From Streptomyces sp. T12 (GTDB lineage: Bacteria > Actinomycetota > Actinomycetes > Streptomycetales > Streptomycetaceae): a stretch of DNA of 64,000 nt. The position numbers and the translations under genes are program-made. Under the pieces are notes generated by a model. It made no database searches. It saw only the letters and a list, made by a program, of their open reading frames with translations, and was not told where the DNA came from. Position 1 is the first letter of the stretch, and every line of letters begins with the position of its first letter. This document shows, one piece after another, positions 15,800-25,500 of this stretch. The stretch lies in NCBI RefSeq assembly GCF_028736035.1, contig NZ_CP117866.1, forward strand, positions 6,944,001-7,008,000, in the 5' to 3' direction.

Positions 15800-17836
15800 C
15801 TAGGGTTCTTCGGCGCCCTCCTGGTGCAGTTCCAGGCTCACCGCCAGGTGGATCTGGGCGTCCACCCACGCCGGGACGGCTGCCGTGGCGCCGTCGCGGT
15901 CGAGGGTCGTGTGCAGGGTGCGTACGAGGCGCGCGGCGGTGTGCAGACCGGTGCGCTGGAGTGCTGTCGCGCTGTCGGCCAGGCGGGTGCGGGCCGGATT
16001 GGGGAGTCGGCGCAGGCCGTGGTGGGCCGCTTCGGACAGGGCGGTGAGCGCGTAGGCCAAGGCCGCCGTGATCGGGTCGGTCGGGCGGGACGGGGCCAGG
16101 GTGAGCGTGGTGTCGCCGTCGCCCGGAGCGAGGTCGGGGACCGTCACGCCGGTGGAGGTCAGTACGGCCAGGGGGTCCAGGACGATCCGGCCGTGGGCGC
16201 GGTTCAGCATGCCGCTGACGCAGTGGACCTCGTCGTCGCCGAGCGCGGCGGCGAGCGCGTCCAGGCCGCCCGGGCACAGCGGGTTGTAGTCGGCGCGGAC
16301 GAGGACGTCGTTGCCCGCCGGGTCGCGTACGAGCGCTTCCAGCCGCTGCGCGGCGGGGTCGTAGCCGATCGACTCCACCGTCGCCACCTCCACCACCCGG
16401 ACCGACTCCGCCGCCACGCGCGGGCGGATCAGCCGGGGCGGCCGTTCGCCCGCCGCCCGCAGGTGGGCGGCGGTGTCCGTGAGCAGCAGACCGGCGGGCA
16501 GTTCCCGCCAGGCGGAGCCGAGCGGGGTGACGCTGGTGGCGGCGATACGGCCCCGGGAGATGGCGACGGTCCGGTCGGCTGCCCGTGAGGTGTGCTCGCT
16601 CACCACGTTCGCCGTGGCGAGGGTGGTGAGCGGGGAGCCGAGCAGGCGGCGGGCTGACAGCTCGTGCCCGGTGGGGGACTGGTCCTGCGTCAGGTCCCAG
16701 CGCTTGCGCAGCACCAGGGCGATCCCGGCTTCGGCGTGGGCGAAGTACGTCTCGGCCGTACGGTCCCTCGCGGTGCCGCCGATCCGGCAGCCGAGCGCCA
16801 CCAGCCGCACCCGGCGCAACGGCGTCTGCGGCGCCTCCTTGGTGCCCAGCACGGCGACCGGGTCGTGGCCGGCGGCGCGCTGCCGGGCGTGGAGTTCGGC
16901 CAGGAGCAGGGCGAAGCGCTCCGTCTCGTAGTGGGTGCCGCGGCTGGCGTACGCGTCGATCTGCTCCTGCAGCTCGGCCACCGTCCCGGCGGGCCAGTGC
17001 AGACAGGCGGCGGTCAGCGACTCCTGGGCCCGGGCGAGGGACCCGGCGAAGACCGGGCCCGCCTGCTGTACGCCGTCCAGGAGGAGGTCGTCGGCGAGGG
17101 CCAGGGCGGTGCGCAGGGGGCCCTCGGCGCCTTCCGCGGCGCCGGTCGAGGCGGCGGTCGAGGTGGCGGCACGGCCGCCGACGCTCACCTCCGTGGCCCG
17201 GGTGGCGTCCGCGGCCCGGAACGCCCACACCGCCAGGGCCACGACCTCGCCCCGCAGCGCGGCGGACGCGTCGGTGAGGGCGTAGCCCAGCTCGCGCGGG
17301 ACCGGGAAACGGACGGTGCAGGTGGGCAGTTCGACGCGGGGCTCCGGCGCGTCGGGGGTGGGGCGGTGCAGGCGGGCGAGGTAGCCGCGCTCCTTGACGC
17401 GCCGCGCCGCGGTCAGGGTCGCCCGGCCCAGCGCGGCGGCCAGGACGTCGTCGTCGAACTCGGCCGGCGACCAGTCGACGAACTCGGCCGCGGCGGCGGG
17501 CAGGTCGTCCTCCGGGGCGGACCGCGCCGTGCGCTGGTACGCCAGCACCAGGCCGATGCGGTGGCGGCACACCCCCGTGGCCCCGCAGCCGCAGTCCGCC
17601 GCGTCCAGGCCCAGGCCCGGTGGGAGGGCCGTGTCCGTGCCGTCCGGGAAGCGGCCGCGTACGGTGCCGTCGTCGGCGACGGTCACCTCCGGGCCGGAGC
17701 CCGCCGCCAGGTCCTTCTCGGCTCGCTTGACCAGGCCGCGGTTGGCGAGGGAAGCGAGCGTCTGGGGCGTCAGGGCCAGCAGATCGGCGCGGACGGCCCG
17801 AGGGGAAGGGACGGCCCGAGCGGAATGGACGGTCAC
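15800..17836 (-). CDS. SWIM zinc-finger protein, last gene of the WGR-MoxR-DUF5682-VWA operon
   Basis: This 678-residue protein carries a SWIM-type zinc finger with C82-x-C84...C90-x-H92 (CGCGATGVCRH) near the N-terminus, followed by a long region without a recognised enzyme motif. SWIM fingers bind nucleic acid or protein. It starts with GTG at 17836, overlapping the stop of the VWA gene by 4 bp. Its counterpart in the E. coli yeh gene set is YehQ. The C-terminal half is rich in helices and includes RIVLDPLAVLTSTGVTVPDLAPG. The gene ends 8 bp from the convergent polyketide operon. Family assignment is good; function is unknown. Confidence 0.85.
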   Translation of the reverse strand: MTVHSARAVPSPRAVRADLLALTPQTLASLANRGLVKRAEKDLAAGSGPEVTVADDGTVRGRFPDGTDTALPPGLGLDAADCGCGATGVCRHRIGLVLAYQRTARSAPEDDLPAAAAEFVDWSPAEFDDDVLAAALGRATLTAARRVKERGYLARLHRPTPDAPEPRVELPTCTVRFPVPRELGYALTDASAALRGEVVALAVWAFRAADATRATEVSVGGRAATSTAASTGAAEGAEGPLRTALALADDLLLDGVQQAGPVFAGSLARAQESLTAACLHWPAGTVAELQEQIDAYASRGTHYETERFALLLAELHARQRAAGHDPVAVLGTKEAPQTPLRRVRLVALGCRIGGTARDRTAETYFAHAEAGIALVLRKRWDLTQDQSPTGHELSARRLLGSPLTTLATANVVSEHTSRAADRTVAISRGRIAATSVTPLGSAWRELPAGLLLTDTAAHLRAAGERPPRLIRPRVAAESVRVVEVATVESIGYDPAAQRLEALVRDPAGNDVLVRADYNPLCPGGLDALAAALGDDEVHCVSGMLNRAHGRIVLDPLAVLTSTGVTVPDLAPGDGDTTLTLAPSRPTDPITAALAYALTALSEAAHHGLRRLPNPARTRLADSATALQRTGLHTAARLVRTLHTTLDRDGATAAVPAWVDAQIHLAVSLELHQEGAEEP

Positions 17837-19035
17837 TGTCCCTGTCCTCCCTGTCCTCCCCGGCCGACCTTCTCGGCCACGAACTCGGCCAGCCGGCCCG
17901 GCGTCATCGCACCCACCGGGGAGCCGGCCTGGGCCAGCCGCCCGGCCAGTTCACGGTCGTAGACGGGATCGGCGGCCTCGTCGAGGGCGGCCAGGCAGAG
18001 CACCGTCGTCCCCTGCTCGACCAGCCCGCGCACGGTGCGGACCAGGCGGTACGGGTCGCCGCCCTCGTAGAAGTCGGAGACGAGGGCGACGATCGTACGC
18101 CGCGGGTTCTCGACCAGCGAGGCGCCGTAGTCGACGGCCCGGGCGATGTCGGTGCCGCCGCCGAGCTGAACCCCCATCAGCAGCTCCACCGGATCGGTCA
18201 CCTCGGAGGTCAGGTCCACGACCTGCGTGTCGAAGGCGACCAGGTGGGTCTTCAGACCCGGCAGGCTCCACAGGCAGGCGGCGGTCACGGCGGAGTGGAT
18301 CACCGAGCCGGCCATGGAACCCGACTGGTCGACCAGCAGCACGAGTTGCCACTGCTCCAGGTGGCGGCGGGTACGCGAGTGGAAGTGCGGGCGCTGGATG
18401 AGGACGCGGCGTTCCCCGGGCTCGTAGTGGGCGAGGTTGGCCCGGATGGTGGTCCGGAAGTCGAAGTCGCGGGCCAGGGGCAGACGGCTCGGGCGGCGCG
18501 AGCGGGAGCCGGTGAAGGCCCGGCGGACCTCTGGGCGCAGGCGCTCCATCAGCTGCCGTACGACGGTCTCGACGATCCGCCGTGCCGCCGCGAGGACTTG
18601 AGGGTTCATCAGGTGCTTGCTGCGCAGGACGGCGCGCAGCAGGGTCTGGCTGGGTTCGACGCGAGCGAGGACGTCCGGGTCGGTGACGATCTCATGGATC
18701 CCGTACTGCTCGACGGCGTCCCGCTCCAGCCGTTCCACCGTCTCCTTCGGGAACAGCCGGTGGATGTCGTCGAGCCAGTCGACCGCGGTGATTGGGGACG
18801 GGCCGCTGCCGCCTTCGCGGGTGTCGGCCGACCCGCCTCGGCGCACACCGCGGCGGCGCAGGTCCTCGTCACGGCCGTAGAGCCAGTCGAGCGCGGCGTC
18901 GCGGGCGGCGGCGGAACCGTGCAGCGGGCCGGTGCAGCGCTCGGCGGGGGAGCCGAGGATCAGGCGCCAGCGTTCCAGCGCGGGGTCCTGGTCCGGCGGG
19001 GTCGTGGCGGGCTCTTCGGGCGTCCCGGCGCTCAT
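17833..19035 (-). CDS. VWA (MIDAS) domain protein partnered with MoxR ATPase
   Basis: This 400-residue protein has a C-terminal von Willebrand A domain with a complete metal-ion-dependent adhesion site: DQSGSM at residues 236-241, the T of GGGTDIA, and the D of LVSDFYEGG. An N-terminal helical half (residues 1-225) precedes it. VWA proteins of this kind pair with MoxR AAA+ ATPases (RavA-ViaA, NorQ-NorD) and recruit or hold the client. The start at 19035 overlaps the DUF5682 stop (ATGA); upstream in-frame sequence is a shadow of that gene. E. coli YehP is the matching member. Confidence 0.9.
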   Translation of the reverse strand: MSAGTPEEPATTPPDQDPALERWRLILGSPAERCTGPLHGSAAARDAALDWLYGRDEDLRRRGVRRGGSADTREGGSGPSPITAVDWLDDIHRLFPKETVERLERDAVEQYGIHEIVTDPDVLARVEPSQTLLRAVLRSKHLMNPQVLAAARRIVETVVRQLMERLRPEVRRAFTGSRSRRPSRLPLARDFDFRTTIRANLAHYEPGERRVLIQRPHFHSRTRRHLEQWQLVLLVDQSGSMAGSVIHSAVTAACLWSLPGLKTHLVAFDTQVVDLTSEVTDPVELLMGVQLGGGTDIARAVDYGASLVENPRRTIVALVSDFYEGGDPYRLVRTVRGLVEQGTTVLCLAALDEAADPVYDRELAGRLAQAGSPVGAMTPGRLAEFVAEKVGRGGQGGQGQ

Positions 19036-21443
19036 CGCACCGCCCCCAGGCCGTGCCGGTCGAGCAGTCGGGCCACGTTCTCCTCCAGGGCTCTGGCGCG
19101 GGCCAGCAGCAACGGGTCGGCGGTCGTGCGCAGCAGCGAGCGCGCCGAACCGTGCTTGCCGCGCCGCTGCAGCAGGTGCTCCGCGATGCGCTCGCGTTCG
19201 CGGGGCGGGAAGAAGGCGAAGGCCTGGCGCAGTGCGGGCAGGCCGGTGAGGAAGTCGTCCTCCGCCATCGTGGAGACGATGCCGTCCAGTACGTCGATCA
19301 GGGGTTTCCCCTCGGCCGTGGCGCCGGCGGTGACCTCCTCGCGGGCCAGCGCGAACAGGCCGGCGAGCCAGTCCCCGAGGGCGCCCGCGGCGGTGTCGGC
19401 GAGTGTCTGTACGGCCGTCGCCGGGTCGTCGGCAAGGCCCAGGGCCCAGCGCAGGCCGAGGGCGGCGCCGCGCAGGTCGGCGGGGGCACGCCGGTCGCGG
19501 CCGATGCGGGCGGCGGCCTCGGCGGCGGCTTCCCGGGTGACCGACAGCAACTCCGGGGCGTGCAGCAGCGCGTCCCGTGCCGCCGCCAGTGCGCGCAACC
19601 GCGCGAAGTCCACGCCGGGGCCGCCGTGCAGCCCCTCCGCCAGCCAGAAGACCCGGTCGGCGGCGCCCGCGACGACGCTGCCCAGCAGCCGTCCGCGCGC
19701 CACGCCGAAGACCCGGTCGTGGCGCCACAGACCCAGCGCCGCCGCCAACACCTCGCCGAGCGGTCCGAGTTCCGGGACCTGTCCCACCTGGGCCGCGAGC
19801 GCCTCCAGCAGTTCGTCGCAGAGCGGGCCCACACCGCACAGCACCGCGTCGAAGAGCAGCCCGGCGAGCGGCCCGGCCTCCGTGCCCGCCGCCCGCGCCC
19901 GCTCCCCGAGCACCACCGAGGCCGCCTCGTCCAACCGCGCCCCGTACGCGCCCGCCTCGATGAGCGCCGCCTCGCGCCCGCTCGCTGGGCCGGGCTCCCA
20001 GCGTTCGGTGAACACCGGGTCGGCGCCGTCGGCCGGGCCCGAGACCCGGGTGAAGCCGGGGATGCCCAGCACCCGCAGGCGGTGCAGGACCCGACTGCGG
20101 GCCAGGCCGGCTTCGGCGGTGAGGTCGAAGGTGACCGGTTCGTCCGCGTCGGCCAGGCCCAGGCGGGCGAGTTGTCCGGCCACGTCGTGCACCAGCGGGG
20201 GCAGCGGGGTGTCGGGGTGCAGTCGGCCCTCGGTGTCACCGGCGCAGGCGGCCACCATCTCCACCACCACCGGATGGCTCCCCGCGCCGAGCGTGCCCCG
20301 GCCGCTCCACGGCAGCGGCTGCTCCAGATCGTCGCTGATCAGCGCACCGGCGAGGCCGTCCAGGACATCCACCCTGCTCTCGTACGGGTGCCCGCGCATC
20401 AGGGCGAGCCCCTGGGCCAGCGAACGCGCGGCGATCAGGTCGGCCGTGGACACCGGGATCCTGCGGGTGCGCAGCCGCTCGGCGACGGAGCGCAGCAGGC
20501 CCTGCGCGGCGGCTTGCGGGCCGCCTTCCCACAGCTGCTGGTAGTAGCCCGGCGAGGGCATGCCGGACTGGTAACCGGCGAAGGCGTCCAACTGCCGGAA
20601 GGAATACGGCACCAGGAAGCTGCCGCCGAGCGCGCCGTCGGGCGGGGTGGGCACCTCCGGCCAGGCGGAGGGACGGTCGGATTCGCCCTCGCCCCGGCCG
20701 CTGCTTCGGTACGACAGCGCACGCAGCGCCGGTTGGTGGAAGCCACCGGTCACCACCAGCACGGGGCGCTGCCCGGCGCGGGCCACCGCGGCGCGGACCC
20801 AGGACGCCATGTACTCCTCACGCGCCCGGTCCCCGGCATCCGCCTCCGCGTCCCCGCGCACCAGGTCGAAGTAGGCGTCGAGGCGTGCCCGCAGGTCGTC
20901 GGGGCCGTCGTCCGGTGCGGTGACCTCGAACAACCCGTCCCACAAAGCGTCCACCGAGTCCACGGCGAAGTGCGCGCACAGCCGTCGCGTCGCCTGCGCG
21001 TACCTCGCCTCGGCGTCGGCGTAGCGGTTGGTGTGCCGGTCGGCGCGCTCCGCGAAGGCCGGGTGCCAGGACGGCAGATCGATGAAGCGGACCTCGGCGC
21101 CCGAGGCGTGGCCCTCACGCAGGGCGATCCACTCCGGGGAGTAGTCGCACAGCGGGGCCCACGAGGTCGCGACGCGCGTCTCGTCCCGGTAATGGCTGAA
21201 CACGGCGACCGGCAACCGGTGCCCGAGCAACAACTCGTCCAGCCGGTCGTTCATGTCCGCCGGGCCCTCCACGAGGACGTACGCCGGCCGCAGGGCCTCG
21301 ATCGCACGCCCGACCAGGCGGGCGCACGCGGGCGAGTGGTGCCGTACGCCGAGGAAGACGGCGGAGTCGGGAGCGGAGGAGTCGGAAGCGGCTGAGTCGG
21401 GAGCGGGCGGCGGCACGTCACCGGCCCTCGATGTGCCCGGCAT
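19032..21443 (-). CDS. DUF5682 family protein
   Basis: This 803-residue protein begins with a serine/alanine/aspartate-rich tail of about 27 residues and then FLGVRHHSPACA (G32, R34, H35, H36), the hallmark of DUF5682. VEGPADMNDRLDELL follows at about 58-72. The layout of a GxxH motif and a nearby acidic E59-G60 resembles the ChaN/EreA/TraB group of putative metal-dependent hydrolases, so an enzymatic role is possible; that link is my inference. A later VVTGGFHQPAL segment has another histidine. The rest is helical. The ATG at 21443 shares one base with the AAA+ stop (TGATG). E. coli YehM is the matching member. Confidence 0.85.
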   Translation of the reverse strand: MPGTSRAGDVPPPAPDSAASDSSAPDSAVFLGVRHHSPACARLVGRAIEALRPAYVLVEGPADMNDRLDELLLGHRLPVAVFSHYRDETRVATSWAPLCDYSPEWIALREGHASGAEVRFIDLPSWHPAFAERADRHTNRYADAEARYAQATRRLCAHFAVDSVDALWDGLFEVTAPDDGPDDLRARLDAYFDLVRGDAEADAGDRAREEYMASWVRAAVARAGQRPVLVVTGGFHQPALRALSYRSSGRGEGESDRPSAWPEVPTPPDGALGGSFLVPYSFRQLDAFAGYQSGMPSPGYYQQLWEGGPQAAAQGLLRSVAERLRTRRIPVSTADLIAARSLAQGLALMRGHPYESRVDVLDGLAGALISDDLEQPLPWSGRGTLGAGSHPVVVEMVAACAGDTEGRLHPDTPLPPLVHDVAGQLARLGLADADEPVTFDLTAEAGLARSRVLHRLRVLGIPGFTRVSGPADGADPVFTERWEPGPASGREAALIEAGAYGARLDEAASVVLGERARAAGTEAGPLAGLLFDAVLCGVGPLCDELLEALAAQVGQVPELGPLGEVLAAALGLWRHDRVFGVARGRLLGSVVAGAADRVFWLAEGLHGGPGVDFARLRALAAARDALLHAPELLSVTREAAAEAAARIGRDRRAPADLRGAALGLRWALGLADDPATAVQTLADTAAGALGDWLAGLFALAREEVTAGATAEGKPLIDVLDGIVSTMAEDDFLTGLPALRQAFAFFPPRERERIAEHLLQRRGKHGSARSLLRTTADPLLLARARALEENVARLLDRHGLGAVR

Positions 21444-22570
21444 CAGTCCGCCAGCACATGCCGCGCGTCGTGCAGGGCCTGCCACTGCGCGCCCTTGCGG
21501 CGAGGCACCTCCTGCTCCAGGAACCTCCGCAGCCGGGCCAGGTCCTCGGGGCTGTCCTTCGCGGCCGTGCCCGCCAGGCTCGCCACCACGTCGGACGCGC
21601 TGCCCGGCTCGCCGCGCAGGAACCAGCCGCGCACCCCCACCGCGTGCGCGACGGACACGGCCTCGGCGGTGCTCATCACCGTCGACATCCGCTCGCCCCG
21701 CTCCGCCGTGCCGCGCAGTTCGCGGAAGGTGCCGACCAGGACCTCCAGCACGTCCCGGCGCGGCGCCGCCGCCACTCCCGACTGCCGCAGCAGCGCCGTG
21801 GCCTCGGCTTCGACCAGCGCCAGTTCGGTGTCGAAGTCGGGGATGGGGAAGACGGTCTCGAAGTTGAAGCGGCGCTTGAGCGCGGCGCTCATCTCGTTGA
21901 CGCCCCGGTCGCGGGTGTTGGCGGTGGCGATGACGTTGAAGCCCTGGCGGGCGAAGACCATGCCCTGCGGGCCGTCCAGTTCGGGGAGGGCGATGACCCG
22001 GTCGGACAGCAGCGACAGCAGGCAGTCCTGCACCTCCAGCGGGCAGCGGGTGATCTCCTCGAAGCGCACGATCCGTCCCTCGGCCATGCCGCGCAGCATG
22101 GGCGCGGGGACGAGGGAGCGGGGGGAGGGGCCTTCGGAGACCAGCAGGGCGTAGTTCCAGGAGTACTTGATCTGGTCCTCGGTGGTGGCGGCTCCGCCCT
22201 GCACGGTGAGCGCGGAGGTGCCGCTGACGGCCGCCGCGATCAGCTCCGACAGCAGCGACTTCGCGGTGCCCGGCTCTCCTACGAGCATCAGGCCGCGGTT
22301 GGTGGCCAGGGTGACCAGGGCCCGCTCCACCAGGGAGACGTTGCCGACGAACTTGCGGCTGACGCCGGCCTGTTCGTCACCCACGATGAAGCGGCGGGCG
22401 GCGCGCAGGCTGAGCTGCCAGCCCGGCGGGCGGGGATCGCCGTCGGCGGCACGCAGGGCGGCGAGCTCGTCGGCGTAGCGGACCTCGGCGGGCGGGCGCT
22501 GGAGCTGCTCCTCGGCGCTCTCGGGGGTCACGGGGGTCACGGGGGTCACGGGGGACAGGGGTGCGCTCAC
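21443..22570 (-). CDS. MoxR-type AAA+ ATPase
   Basis: This 375-residue ATPase has Walker A GEPGTAKS at residues 98-105, Walker B RIVRFEEI at 166-173, sensor 1 ATANTRDRG (N218) and an arginine-rich LKRRF segment at about 231-235. This is the MoxR/RavA type of AAA+ motor, which remodels protein complexes together with VWA partners. The N-terminus contains a VTP triplet repeat coded by a GGGGGTCAC DNA repeat near 22525-22555. It begins with GTG at 22570, overlapping the WGR/DUF4132 stop by 4 bp. E. coli YehL is the matching member. Confidence 0.92.
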   Translation of the reverse strand: MSAPLSPVTPVTPVTPESAEEQLQRPPAEVRYADELAALRAADGDPRPPGWQLSLRAARRFIVGDEQAGVSRKFVGNVSLVERALVTLATNRGLMLVGEPGTAKSLLSELIAAAVSGTSALTVQGGAATTEDQIKYSWNYALLVSEGPSPRSLVPAPMLRGMAEGRIVRFEEITRCPLEVQDCLLSLLSDRVIALPELDGPQGMVFARQGFNVIATANTRDRGVNEMSAALKRRFNFETVFPIPDFDTELALVEAEATALLRQSGVAAAPRRDVLEVLVGTFRELRGTAERGERMSTVMSTAEAVSVAHAVGVRGWFLRGEPGSASDVVASLAGTAAKDSPEDLARLRRFLEQEVPRRKGAQWQALHDARHVLAD

Positions 22571-25500
22571 TTCGCGGTCACCTCGGTGAGGTCGGCGAGG
22601 AGCTCCGAGGCGATGACCGGCTCGAGGCCGTTGAAGCGCAGCGGGTAGTCGCGCCTCGGGTAGTGGTCGCCGGGGCTGTGGTCGAGCCAGACGGCCCGGA
22701 AGGTCTGGTCGCCGAGCCCGTCGACCCAGCCGACGGGGATACCCGGGTCGAGGTCGATCACCAGATACCGGCCGTCGTCGACCCGCCGCGAGAACCAGCG
22801 CTCCACACCCGCGTCCTGCGGTTCGCCCCGCTCCCAGCCGCGCTTGGTGAGGCCGAGCAGCTTGCCGACCGGGGTGGTGGCGCCCTCGAACCGGGCCAGC
22901 CGGTTGCTCGCCGCCTCCTCCTCGGTCAGCGCGTGCACGGCCCGGCCCAGCTGCGGGAAGGGCTGCAGGATCTCGTAGTCGGCGAACAGCTCCGACCAGG
23001 CACCCAACTCCTCACCCAGGTGCAGCGGATGCGCCACACGCACGCTCGCCTCCTGCGGCAACGTCAGCTCGTCGTCGCCCACGTCGGCGAACGTACGGTC
23101 CTCCGCCACCCGGAACGCCGTCACCTCGCCGTCCGCCTCGCAGAGCCAGACCAGGCGCCGCACCAGGTGCCACAGCAACGGATGCGCCACGAACAGCCCC
23201 TGGAACTCGGCGGCCGTCCAGGAGCGTCCGCCGACCATCGCCGCCTCCAGCCGCCGTACCTGGTCGGAGGCGACGGTACGGACGTCCTTCTTCAGCGCCG
23301 CGAACCGCTTGCGCTCGGCCGGCGCGAGCTCCGGGTCGTCCTTGGCGGCCGGGGCGGGCAGGGCCTTGCGGGGCTTGCCGTCGGCGTCGCGGACATACGG
23401 GCGCAGCTGCTCGTCGAAGCCGACGGTGAACCGCCGGGTGCCGTAGTCGATGACCGTGCTGCCGTCGGCGTCGAGGCCGAAGTCGGGGACGAGCCGGTCG
23501 CCGAGCTGCTCGCTCGTGAGGCCCAGCCCCTCGGCGACCTCGGCGATCTTCTCCTGGGCACGGACCTTGAGAGCCTTGAACGGCACTCGCTGGGCGATGC
23601 CGTGCAGGTGCAGCAGCGCCACGTCGGTGCCGATCGTCGCGAGGACGTTCAGCCCCTCCACGGCACGGTGGTGGGCGCCCTCACCGGGCCACGCGCGCAG
23701 CACGGGAGTCAGGCGCCGTACGGTCTCGTCGTCCCCGAGCCGGCCCAGGGCGTGCAGCGCCCAGCTCTCCTTCGCGGGCATGCCGGCCAGCCGCCACTGC
23801 TCGAACAGGCCCCAGGCGAAGGTGGCGAGGGAGTCGGCGGTGCAGGTCTCGGTCAGCACGTCGAGGCCGGGGTAGACCTCACCGGGCTTGGACAGCGCCA
23901 GCAGGGTGAGCGCGTGCCGTACCGCGTCGGCGGGCAGCGCGCCGCCCTCCTTCAGCAGGATCTGCGGCAGCAGCGCGGGGTCGGCCCAGGCGCCGATCGC
24001 CGGCATGCGCGCCGGAAGGGCGCTCTCCAGCGGATCGGCGGACAGCAACTCCTCGACGATGCCCACGGCTTCCTGCCCGCACCCGGAAGCCGCCTCCAGC
24101 ACCGACGCCCGACCACCATGGGCGTCCGCCAGCAGCCGCAGCGCCTGCTCGGCACCGCGCCGCACCGTGCCCGCCCTGCCCACCGCGTGCGGCACGAGCA
24201 CGGGTACGGCGGCTAGACCGTGCCGCGCCAGCCACGCACGGGCCGTGGCGTCGGCCGACTTCAGCCGGGCCAGCCAGTCGCACACCAGCCCGGCGACCTC
24301 GACGTCCAGATACGGCAGGATCAGCGTCCCCAGAGTGGCCGGGTGGCGGGCGGCGGCGTGCAGCATCAGGGGACGGGCGTGCACCCCGTGCCTCGCGGCC
24401 ACCGGCCTCAGAGCGGTTTCGCCGTCCCAGTAGTCCTCGGGCGTGAAGACGGCCAGCAGCGGACGGACGACCTTCTCCGGACCGACGACGAACAGCCGTG
24501 CCTCCCGGACATCCTTCAACTGCCCGCCCTGCCGCAAGGTCTTGATCTCCTTGGCGTAGTCGTAAGCACCCCGCCACTTGCTGTACCAGGAGGTGGTCCC
24601 GGCCCAGTCCTCCCGCTCGCCCGGCAGCCAGACGACCTGCGGCTCCGGGGCCACCGGCGCCTCGGCCGCCACGCGCGCCCTGCGGGCCGTACGCTTCCTC
24701 GCCCACGGCGGGCTGACCAGCAGCGCGGGCAGCGCCTCGACCGGGGCCTCGGCCACGCGGTCACGGCTGGTCAGCAGCGGTTCGACGAGGCCGGCGACAT
24801 CGGCGGGCAGGTCGGGCAGCACAGCGGCCGTCAGCTTCTGGTGCGCCTGGACGTGCGCGGCCAGCAACTGCTCCGCCATCGACGCGTACTTGGCGGAACC
24901 GACCGCCGCCTTCCCCAGCAGGCGCAGGGCACGGACGGGGTAACGCCGCATCGCCTCCAGCAGATTGGGGCGGACGTGCTTGTCCTCGACGCGGGCGAGG
25001 AGGATCCCGAAGGCGTCGTCCGTCGGCAGCTCCACGAGGGCGCCCGCGAAGGCCTTCACCCGGTCGGAGCCGTACGCCACGTCGATACCCCGCTCCAGGA
25101 CGGGGGCGAAGTCCTTGCCGGTGCCCTCGGCGAGCGTGGCCACGAGCGGCGTCGTCCAGTCGTTCCAGCCGACGTCGAACTTGCCGCCGAAGCGGTCCAG
25201 TTGGGAAGGGGAATTCAGCGAGCACAGCAGCATCGCGCGCAGCGTCGGGTCGACGGCGCCCGCGTCCGCACAGGCCTCGTCGACCCAGTCCCGCTCGCCG
25301 GGCACCAGGTACGACACGGCGATGCGACGACGCGCCCCGCCCCGGCAGTCCGCGAGCGCGGCGACGGCCTGCCGGTAGGGGCCTTCGTCGGCCACGGCCA
25401 GCAGAGCACGCATCCGGTCGGCGAACTTGGGCCGGGCCCAGTGGCCGCCGTCGGCGGTGGTGCCGGGACGGAAGCCGATCCAGGGATCCTCCCGCTGCCC

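Noticed and set aside
22561..24216. Plus-strand frame opposite the WGR/DUF4132 gene
   Set aside because: No domain or start signal was seen; composition is that of a shadow and the minus strand carries a continuous 1194-residue protein.
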